DNA from: Beroe forskalii
Lineage: Eukaryota > Ctenophora > Nuda > Beroida > Beroidae
Direction: 5' to 3'
Length of the DNA: 64,000 bases
Assembly: GCA_011033025.1 (NCBI GenBank)
Contig: WFMF01000493.1
Coordinates: 1-64,000, forward strand
How positions within the stretch are numbered: position 1 is the first letter of the stretch; each line of letters opens with the position of its first letter. The notes below the pieces were generated by a model. The model was not told where the DNA came from, searched no databases, and saw only the letters and a program-made list of their open reading frames with translations. Positions 23,701 to 35,700 of the stretch are shown piece after piece. Position numbers and translations under genes: made by a program.

Positions 23701-26700
23701 CTACTTAATGTCTTAGCTATATCATGTTTCTCAGAGATGCCTTATGTTTTAGTATTCGTTTAGTTTTATTCCATTAGATGCTCAATCTTATGACTTCTTT
23801 CTTTGTTTATCATCATATTTTTATACGAAATACATATTAAACATATGGTTTCCAAACATATCAAGGAATATTGAAAAAATGGGGTTTCGAAAAGGAATCT
23901 AGCCAGTTTACCAAGTAAATACAAATATCTCGGGTCAGAGGGTGCTAGTAGGTATAGCATCCTAAATAAGATGCTTGGTAAAATCATACTGATCTGAATG
24001 TGGCCAAAACTTTTCAAGCACGATAAAACAACCAGAGGAAATGAAACTATTTCAGAAAATTGTGTTATTCCCAGATTTGGGACACCATTAATATCATAGA
24101 CAGTAGACACTGTTAATATCATAGATGACCTGGACTCCTTCAAAATCCACCTTGGGAGCTTCCTAAGACAATTTCCCGATCAGCCCCCAGTGACAGGATA
24201 CACTGCGCGGAACAGAAACAGTATTATAGATTGGACGAACCAATCCGGTGGCTCTCAGATGGATCAGCGGCCGTGTTAATCCCTACTACCTCCTTAAAAA
24301 GTAAAAGTGTATTTGACACAAGAAATTTGGCGAGTCTCACAAATCCTGTCTAATAAAGTAATAAAGTAGTCAGAGATGAATTAAAAACAATCAACATCTC
24401 ATTTTTCACAAAACTCTGACTTGATGTATTACAGACTTGTATCTACATGAAGCATTAGCGTCTCATAATTTGATCCGCAACATATCAATATATCTATAGC
24501 ATTTGTCGCTGAACTCGGTTCTGAACCTAACCTGGTGAACTCAGTGAATGTCCTTGCTGAACGGCATGTTAAGCAAGGAACTGAAGCTGAAAGGTGCCGT
24601 TCAGACCGAACTATTGTGCCAAATGTTGGTTTATATAAATCGTGTTTCTCAACACATACTCAAATTGATCCCCAGTCCCCCGAGTGTCGTGAGGGCGTGT
24701 TCCCTCAGAACAGCACCTCCTACATCTGGGGGACTGGCTGAATTTCTCACACGTGACACGTCTATCCCTCTTATATTAGTAGCAGTACAAGTTAATCCGT
24801 CTCAGAAGCTCTACTAACTTGATGTATCGCTCCTTGTACTTCTTCCTGACTCCATGCAGGTCGCGGAGTTGGCGTTCCAGGGTTTTCTGCTGCAGGTTTA
24901 TGTCGATTTCCTTGATGGAGATCACCAGCACGCTCTCCAGGTGACTCAGCTTGTTCTTACGGTTCACCAGCTCGAACCAGTCGTAGAGAGCGTCATCGTC
25001 AAACCCTTTACCGTTCTCTGGAATGGGGGGGGTTGAGAGTGGAGTAAAGGAGTGAAATAAACACTTCTACGTAGGTACAGAAGTAAAAGTAGGACTGAAA
25101 AGTCTTACTTTGAAAGTGCAAGCCGTGGATACATGATCCAATTATTGTGCAGAGACATATAAGTCCAGAAAAGAATCGAGGTGGTATCTGTACCTACATC
25201 ATATTTTAGTTTGGTGCTCAAGATTCAACATATCTAAGTTGAGACAATACATGTGTTGAATACAACCTTTCATTACTTATTAAATATTCTCAGTTAAACA
25301 CAATTTACTGAGTACTACATAATATTCGATGTTATAACTTTAATTTAAGTTTGAAGGTTTCTTACAACACCTGCTTGGAGTTTACACGATATTTGACGCG
25401 AATATGTAAATTCAATATTGAATTCTAAGAAATTATTTATTCTGCTTCCCGGGTTCAACGCACAATTCCATCTTTAGAATGGGCATTTGAATAAATTCTG
25501 CAGGTGTGACACTATCTTTTAAACGATATCTAAACAGTAAACTGGATCGATCGACCGGATCGGACCGACCGGCCAAGAAACTATTACAGACCGAGTGCGC
25601 CGCTCATTGAATGAAAATTTATAATTGAGGTTTTGCGCAAAGATACGGAGAGACATATTCCCGCGCCTTCCTGCAACAAAAAGTACACCGTTCCAGCATT
25701 TGAAGACTGCTGCGCGCACAATTTATTTCTAGCCCTTGGTAAAACAGTACCTTGATCTCTGAGCTTGAGCTCGAGTCCCTGGCCGCACAACTCCATCTGT
25801 TGCTGTTGGTGCTCGTTCTCGTTCATTTCCTCCATGTACATCTGCCTCTTGAGCAGAAGCATTTCCTCCTCTTCTCGCATTGCCTGCACATTGTTTTAAA
25901 GTGTTTAACATATACTCTGTTATCATTCCAACACAGCATGTGAACATTCCACAGACAAATTCATTGTCTTATCTATCGTCAAATTAGTTCTGTAATTCGG
26001 TCAATTCTAATTCCATGACTGTACAGTAAATACCCACACAATTTAATGATTTGCCTTATCAATGTCCTCGACTGAGCTGTAATCCAGTACATTACGCTTG
26101 CCTGAAACACGTTATTATTGTTTACATCATGTAGAGGAAGGTATGTAATGTCATATGAGTAATGATATGAGTAATACGATACGACATTTACGTCACACTC
26201 ACACTTTTACTTAAGATGAACTAAAAGCAGATACACAAGTCCGCACACATACATACAAACGCAAACACACGCAATATCCCGGCTTGTATTTGAGTCGAAG
26301 TGACTTTTAAAATGCACGTATTTAGTAGGGCAGTGAAGCAGTAAAAAATGAGTGAAGTGTGACGGTTATCATAACAAAGGTGTAATATTAAACTGAAAAT
26401 GTAGTGCCTAGGCTCCAGGATAACAATTTATTAAAATTGACTTGAAATTAACAAACGACCGTCTTCACAACCATTACCGACTGTTATTCAGTAACTTAAC
26501 TCACTGCGTTTCAAGATAGGAGAGAAGAATTTGTTGATTGGTGCGATGTCTTTCATGGATAGAAGGGATCTTCGTTTCCGCTGTGAGTTGTCCAGTTCTA
26601 GGGCGCTGGTAGGGTCACTGTTACCGCAAGAGAGAGACCGGGGTCTCGACTCTGAAATCAGGCGTTATTCCAAAAATCACTATTAACAATCATTTGAAGG

Positions 26701-29700
26701 TGCAAATTTTTTGGTTATTTCTATTGGGCATAATCATTCAAATTCAAAACAAAACATAATTTAGAAAGAACTAGTTAATGACGCGCGTAATGACGTATTC
26801 TGCAGCTTGTAAATCAAGTAATCCACACGCAGTCTCACCATCCTCGACTTCTGACTCGCTGGTAGAACTGAGTGGAGCCTGTCTGCCCTGACTGGACCGT
26901 CTAGAGTCCTCGTCCTCCGAGTACAGATCGGATTCCGTGTCGAAACTACCGGAGAGAGAGGGGTGTCAAAACAGGAGGGGAGTAGGAACAATCGATCAGC
27001 ATCGATAGAAGATAATATTGTTATTGAATTTAAATTATCCAATCATTTCGGGACTACTTCTTTGATGAAACTAATCTTAAAAACGGACTGGAAAATAAAC
27101 AGAACAGATCATGGCTTAGACAACATCGAATGTACACTGGCAAGTTAATCTGCCATCACATCAGCGCAAGGAAAAGAAATTAACTGGTGGGTTGTTTAGA
27201 AGTGTCGACGAGCGCAGGGATCACCCACAGGTAATGGACTTCTGACGACATTTCTTTAGTATGTAGAGAGGTTATTGGATTAGACCAGTAGTAGGAGCAG
27301 TAGTAGGTAGGTGTATGATATTACATGAGATAGTCAGACCTACCATACCCACCTAGTACCTACCACATTAGGTGTCAGAGTAGGTTGTTTAAATTTAATC
27401 AATACAACAGGACTACACCAGAATAAACCCCCGTGACGAAGCTAATCACAAGTTATTCGAAAGCTACTGATTACAACTCTCTCGCATAAGTTACATGGTT
27501 TAACCTTCAATCTCTTGTGTAGGTTGAAACTAATACAAACACTACCAGGCACCAGCCACCAGGACAAAAATCAACTGGAAAGCTGACTGAACTAACAGTT
27601 TTTGCAGGTAGTTTCGGCTAGTTGAAGATGAACAACCTGGACAGCATTTCACATAACCCACCTGACAATATGTCACATGACTCTCCTGACAACATGTCAC
27701 ATGACCCGCGGTACAACACTGACAACATACTATTATAACATGACAACACGACCCACCCGACAATACTGACATACGACCCACCCGACAACTTGACCCACCT
27801 GACGTGCATTCCCCCCTCGTCGCCCTCCTCCAGTGGAGACAGAGCTCTGTCCTCTTGCTCGTGTACTGCTGGAAGAGACCACAGCTCCTCAGGGTCTGTT
27901 ACTGGACACCCCAGAGCTTCCCTGTACTCCTCCGACCTGCACTCCTCCCGGACCTTGATCTTCCTGCGATTCAGGGATAGATTAGAAGAGGGAAATGAGG
28001 GATAGAACGAGTAGCTGTATTAATCAGCTGGTATCGCGGAATCTTAAAGCGTCAATAACTCCAGTTTCATCCGATTTCGCCACCATTTTGATAACGTGAC
28101 ACCATGCGTATTATAAAACTAAATAGAATTCTACAATTCCGGGACACCTCACGCCTTATATTATAATTACTGCTACAAAGCAGCTAGAGTAGCGTTCAGT
28201 ATTGAATATATATAACAAATCTGTAATTAACAGTGTTGTACAACTGCAATGAACTCTTGACGCATATGTACAATAGTAAAGCTTCGAGTAAACATGTAAA
28301 GGAAGTACGCAAAGAACAAGTTCATAGTCCAGGCGAAACCCGCAACAACTTGCCGAAATCTATCGGAGCACAGAATTGTTTAATTAAATACGCTGCAACA
28401 TATCCATGCTGATTACTCTGCAGGGCGGGGGCCGGGGGGCAGAGGGAGAAAACGATGGTAATCTCCGGGGGATAATTAAAACCGCCAGACTCTTCAAATA
28501 AGCACCAAGCACCCAGCACAAGCCACAACAGAGTTTGTGAAGTTATCAAATAAATTCGATTGTGTTCAATTGAACCTGTTTCTTGACACTTGAATTGTAA
28601 ATTTGGTTCGGAGATGATCTGGTATACTTTATAGACCCATTTATAATTTTCTCATGACAAGTCACAAGTAAACATAAGAAATCCAACCCCACTTGCTTAT
28701 TTGGCAGCCCCTTTTTGTAAATGAAATTTTGCAATTCATCATCCCGCCCCAGTAATTGGTTATCAGGCAGTTATGTGATCATGCAACCAGAAATTCGAAA
28801 TGCCTGATCAGTGATCTCGTTACATCTTTTACGTTTGTTATCATATAATAACCAGGGCGTTCAGGTGATTTTCTAAAACCTCATCTTGATAAATTTTGCT
28901 AAATAATAATATGTTTCAACTCCACTCATTAAAAGCAAAAAAGTAAGAATTAGTAAGTGGAACCAATGTGGAACCTATAAGAAACAGAGGATAGGAATAT
29001 TACGTCATATACCGCATAACACTTACTTTAACATGAGGTACAGTAATATGTACAGGTATAAACTAGGTCTGAGTGAGTGTGCGTCATTTAACCATATTAC
29101 AGCAATGTACTCCTTATTAAAATGAGCCGGAAACACTTCAAACGAGAATGCGTTCTAGAAGAGTAGAAGGATGAATGATAGTGAAACAGATCTTACTATC
29201 TTACATATATTATACGCTCACGACTGATAATATGCGCTTAAGAATGACGTAATAACTTTGATTTAGAATAGTGAGTTGATGATACTGAGTTGTTTATTTT
29301 CCGTACACGACAGGTATACGCTCACAAGTCATTTGATCTTTGAGTAGTGAAGGAGGGTGGAACGATGTAATATTATGTGTCTTGGTTAATGGTTCTAGCT
29401 TTGTGGAGAAGGGACCATTTCAACCGGTCTCAGACGGACCTATTATTCTTTATCATGTACGAGGTAAAAGTCAAATAAGGGACTCGAATACTCGAATCAT
29501 TGTTTTAAATTTGAAATACCTCCAGCTTGAAGGATTCAATAAAATAATTAAGCTTGAATCATGATTGATTATATTTACTAATCTAACTTGACTAGTACTT
29601 GATTTCATGTGATTACTAATTTGAAGTTGCGTTTGATTCTAGATTAATGCTTAATTTGACTATTTGACTAACTTACAGAAGTATTTCACCAACTTGAAAC

Positions 29701-32700
29701 AGGATTGACTAAGTTTAAGAGTTTAAGCAATATTTGACAAAATTTAAGCTGTATTTGACTAGCTTTAAGCAACAATTGAGTAACTTGAAGCAGGATTGAC
29801 TAACTTGGCGTTGTATTTTACTGCCTTGGCGTAGTATTCAAGTATTCAACTAACTTTAATCAAGAATTGACTATTTTGAAGCTTTATTTGACTAACTTGA
29901 AGCAGGATTTGACTAACTTTAAGCAAGAATTGACTAACTTGAAGCAGGATTGACTAACTTTAAGCAGGATTGACTAACTTGGCGTAGTATTTAACTAGAT
30001 TTCAGCAACAATTATAGACTAACTTGACGTTGTATTTTACTACCTTAAAGCAGGATTGACTAACTTGGAGGAGTATTGAAGTATATTAAGTATTCAAGCA
30101 ACAATTGACTAACTTGAAGCTGGATTGACTAACTTGGCGTAGTATTTGACTAACTTGAAGCAGGATTTGACTAACTTGAAGCAAGAATTGACTAACTTGA
30201 AGCAAGAATTGACTAACTTGAAGCAGGATTTGACTAGCTTTAAGCAAGAATTGACTAGCTTTAAACAAGAATTGACAAGCTTAAAGCAGGATTAACTACC
30301 TTGAAGCAAGAATTGACTAACTTGAAGCAGGACTTCACTAACTTGAAGCAGGATTTGACTAACTTGAAGCAGGATTTGCAGTAGCTTGAAGCAGGATTGA
30401 CTAACTTGAAGCAGGATTTGCAGTAGCTTGAAGCAGGATTGACTACCTTTAAGCAAGAGTTGACTAACTTGAAGCAGAATTGACTAACTTGAAGCAGGAT
30501 TTGCAGTAGCTTGAAGCAGGATTGACTACCTTTAAGCAAGAGTTGACTAACTTGAAGCAGAATTGACTAACTTGAAGCAGGATTTGCAGTAGCTTTAAGC
30601 AAGATTTGACTAACTTTAAGCAGGATTTGACTAACTTGAAGCAGGATTAACTAACTTGAAGCAGGATTTGACTAACTTGAAGCAGGATTAGACTAACTTG
30701 AAGCAGGATTTGACTAACTTGAAGCAGGATTAACTAACTTGAAGCAGGATTTGACAAACTTGAAGCAGGATTAGACTAACTTGAAGCAGGATTTGACTAA
30801 CTTGAAGCAGGATTAACTAACTTGAAGCAGGATTGACTAACTTGAAGCAGGATTAGACTAACTTGAAGCAGGATTTGCAGTAGAACATGCTGTCTCCGTG
30901 ATACACCTCGTACATTCCCAGTACCAGCTTTGTTCCACATCCGTTACACACGAAACACTGACGATGGAAGAGTCGTTGCCTAGCAACGGTGCGTTCCAAG
31001 AGGTACACGTGACTCCCACAGATAAAACACAGGTTGCCTCGGCTACTCCCGCCTTCTGTGGGGAGGGGTACATTGGTGAGTGGGGGAACCTGGGGTAAAG
31101 GGATGGATTGGTTAATGGGCCGGGGGGAAGGGGTAAAGAGGTTATGATATACGACGCAACGACGCTATGCTACCCACCACTTTTTTAGCCATTTTAAAGA
31201 CTAAAGAAAGAGTCAGAGAAAAGGAAAAAGGTTGGCCGATTGCTCTGCGAGAGGTTAGGTTATGGTAAGAGGGGGAATGAGAAGACCTTTTCTCACTACA
31301 GCAGCAGGAATACTGGATTTTGTAATAGTACCTAGTACTCCTGTATGTGATAAATACCTGTGATATGATTATTGCAATTTACATAAACACTGTACAGTTT
31401 CCTTTGTAGTACAGAGAATGATTCGAGTTTCCAGTGCCTATTAACTGCACACACAAACTAACACTTTCCCACTTTCCTGCACCACGGCTGGCACTAAAGA
31501 CTGTGAGAGGGAGAGTGAGCTATTAGCGTTCATCATCATCGGTTTATAACCACTTTAAGCTATGAAAATGACGAAACTTTTGAGTGCTTATTTTACGAGA
31601 ACGCGGCTATTAAATTGAGTAAAAGTAAAACACAGGTACTTAATAGCTGCTAGCCGGCCTAAGGCTCTTGCAGTTTCAAGGAAGTCTAGATGTTATCAAC
31701 TGTAAATTGCAAAGTGTTGCGTAGGAATGTGCTGAGGCGAGGGAATTTAGTGGGAGCGAAACCTTTAGAATTGTCATGAACAATACACGCATACCCTATT
31801 GTATTAACCTGCGTCACCGTGCCCTTAACAGTATCAAGTGCTACAAGATTACGTCAGTTCTCCATATACTTCCTGTTTCCTTCCCAGTTTGAAAGCTGTC
31901 ACAATTCACAAACTTGAAAATCATTTCAACTAAGTCACTGCAATGAACAACACAGATATTAAATGTATACAGAACTATTGCCCGTACCTACAGATAGTGT
32001 CTTATATCAAATACCTGGATCATATGCTCTCGTCATTATCTTTCCCACATCTTGTTCGCTGTAAATCACATTGCGGTTGTTTGGCTTCTTCCTGCATTTC
32101 GTGTCCTGTTCCGTCCCATCTTCTTCGCCCTGGTGGGGTGGACCCCTCTTCTCAGACTCGCCCTGGTGAGGTAGACCCCTCTTCTCAGACTCGCCCTGGT
32201 GAGGTAGACCCCTCTTCTCACTCTCCCCTGCTGTCTGTCTGTCCGCTGTCTGTCCCCCTCTTCCTCTGCTCTCATCCACTGATGGGCGCCGGGGGTTCTT
32301 CTTCTCTTCCGAGGTCTGGCGCCGGGTCACCTTACTCTCTCCAGTGTGTCGCCGATAAGTCACCGCCCTCTCAGTCGGGTCGGGGGATTTGTGTCGATAT
32401 GGCGCACTCTCAGGGGACTTAGTACGCCGATGAGGGACTTCAGGCGACTTGGTCCGATGTAGGGAGTACTCAGGGGACTTGGTCCGATGTAGGGAGTACT
32501 CAGGGGACTTGGGTCTGTGAGGGACGGGATCAGGGGATTTGTTTCTGTGAGGGACGGGGTCGGGACGGGAGATGGGCTCTGGAGAGGGGATGCGGCGAGT
32601 GGGGGCGTCAGGGGAGGATATGACTCTAGTCCCGGCGTCGGGGGACGATATCCGGTAGGGGGACTTGTTGCCGGCCGAGCAGCGTCGAGGAGTCCGAACA

Positions 32701-35700
32701 TCTTCGGGCCGGTCTGATCCGTAACCGTAGTAGGTGCTGAGGAGAGATGCGAGGGGTTAGGGGCTATAGGGGAGGAGGCAAGGAGTCAGAGAATAGCAGT
32801 TGGGGAAAGAGGGTGGGATTGGGTAATTTCAATATTGAACAAGTGCTGCATCTTTTTCCATTATTCTCTCTATTGTCTCTGCAAATTAGACAGGTTACAG
32901 TTACACTTGGGTGTATACCTTGTGACAAGTTAAGTAAATCAAATCACAGCTTCTGATCCCTTGTTAGATGCTGGATGATCTCACATCAAAAAGCAGGAAT
33001 AGACTCAACTTGGCACGGTAAATGATATATTGATATCAATGCACACCGATATCAGCTAATACTAATACCCAAATTAGTACTAAGTTACAAGTATCAGGCA
33101 GGGCAACCTGCCAACAAAAGTAAAGTACACATTACACAACAAAGTATTTTAAAACAAAAAGTACCTACCTATACAATAAGCACTAAAGACACACTACTTA
33201 TTGAATAGACAAGGCGCGAGCTTCTAGCAGTCAGCAGTCAAGTGTTGTCTAATATAATGATGGTGGAGTGTGGACCACGGACAAACAAAATAACGGCAGT
33301 AGGCACACTTGTTACTGAGTAGATGCACTTCCATCTGCTCCTGTACTAAAACTTAAAATAAACGCTGAAAAATATCGTATATATCACACATGATCAAGGG
33401 AACTAATAACATACATCCCGGTCATTATTCTCAGGACAATGGCATTGTTTACTCGTTTACACCGAGCTAATAATTCATCAATGTACGTGACTCATGTTCA
33501 TTATGAGTACAATATACATTATACATAATAGGTCAGTTGTAAACAGTTGAAAAGTGTGGGCAGTGGAAGGTGGACTTCTGCTGCATCCTGTCTACCAAAA
33601 GAAAACATGTACTGCCAGAATCAGTGATATATCATAGTATCTCAAAATAAACCTTGCCATTGAGTTTGCTGTAATGTGTAAGGTGAACTATGTACGATGT
33701 ACACATTTTACAATGTACAAGATAACTACACGCATTACAAATTCGTGTACACACTGTACATAGTGTAATGTTTACTCATGGTAATTTGAGTAGGGAGCAT
33801 GAAACTTTGTTTCATTTCTTTACCAGCCTTAACTCGAAAATAAGCGACTTGTCGCATTCGGTAAACGACATCTCGCTGGTCCACATTAATGACGTCACTA
33901 CTTCTAGTTCAATATAGGTGTGGTACATGTATTATGTACAATACATAGCATTCATTACTGGAAAATATAGACATAACAAAAAGAAACAAACAAAGGACTC
34001 TGGAATATGCGGTAATTGCACTGATTAAGGCATGTACTTCGCTCGATATGAACTCTTCATGAGTTCAAGTAGGTACATACACAGTACACAGATAAAACTT
34101 TCGTCATTGAAGTTGGTACTTCTGGAACTTCAGTGTTTTCTGCTCTTAGTGAATCATGGGGATTCAAATAAATTCTGGGTATTCAGTAATATAGACTTTA
34201 GGCACGCAAGGAAAATACAATACCTGAACAAACTTCATAACCATGCTTCAAAATAGTCTAAATATTTGGTGAAAATAGCAAGAACCGAGCTAAATAAGAG
34301 AACAAAAAGATAAAATGAGAGGCTCTTAGGCATTGCGTCACACTCTGCAGCTATATAAGGCATATTTCATCACAAGGAACAGCCAATTATCTGACAAAAG
34401 AAACGTCTATAGTTACAAAGAAATTGTCATTTGTAATATCCTAATCAATTGCATGGTTATTTGTGGACCACGAAAAGATCGAAAGATCGAGTGCAGAGAT
34501 TTAAATAGCAATATATGCTCTCTATCGTCAAAGAAATTTCAAGCCATGCAGTATAGCGTTTTTTTAATCTAGGTTGTGTCTAAATATAGCATTGTAGGCA
34601 CTGATGTAGCGTTTAGCATAGCTTTTGAAAAGACAAAGAGTTAAATTAATAAAGCAACATATAACATTAATGATCATGAAATGGTGCAGACACGTGGAGA
34701 GAAAAACGAAAGCAACGAAATAATGAAATATTCTATTTCAATATAGGAGCTATCAAAATGAGAAAATGAAATGATCACATTTAATGGCTAAACAATCAAA
34801 AGATGGTAGCGAATCATAGCTGTAGCAATGTAGCAAGTTCAATCATTGACATCAATGTGAACTACATTCGAACCTTGTGGACTGGTTTTCTTGTAACAGG
34901 TCTACACTGCATGACACGTTGGACAACAAATTCAAATTGCCTTGATCGCTGAAACAGTTGGTGAGTGTGAGAAAAACTTTATGATACCACACCATGAATT
35001 TATTCATCCTAGAAGCAGTACTCATGACGAAATACAATACCTTGAAACATTCAATATGGTCCAAGAACTAAAACGCTACTGCACCCCTATTCAAACTTTT
35101 TTTACATACGCCTGCATGGGGAAGATATACGGTTTAATAAATTGACCAAATTCGAATTATCAATACATATCTAATTCCAAAATAATAATATCAAACTCTC
35201 ATTAAAGCCATAATAGCCACAGTAACCTTACTGCCAACAAAACATAGAAAGAAATGCCGGTAAAAACGCTCCTTGGCATTTGGCACGGAGGAATATTGAC
35301 CTGTCCGGTCATCATAATTAGCACCAACATTCCAGGAGACATATATTACGTTATACAGACCGGGTCTCAGGGGTATGTGTGAGAAATCTGATACACCTGA
35401 CGAGACTCTCTACTAGAGGGTGGTTTAACATGAAAGTGGTTGTTACTGAGCCTAAATAAGACTTGTTGCGACAACTTTTACATGGGATAATATGGGGATG
35501 TAATATTTGATGGAGTTCCCTGTAATCAGATAATTTTAACCGGAAAGTGCACGACAGAGGTCGGACAAGTTCCCAGATCAGGAATAGCGAATTATCAATA
35601 AATCATCAGGTCCTATAAACAGTAACAGTTCGGAGAACTCTGTTACATGAGCACTGGTGTTATTGATTTAAAAGTCTTGTACGTGTAATCACAGCCACTT

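Noticed and set aside
23766-24143. 125-codon minus-strand ORF
   Set aside because: The opposite strand reads as LINE C-terminal protein, so this ORF is likely a shadow.
30086-30539. Minus-strand ORFs made of LLQVSQF or SCFKLVN repeats
   Set aside because: They are translations of the intronic minisatellite and not independent genes; their link to the LIM exon is reported instead.
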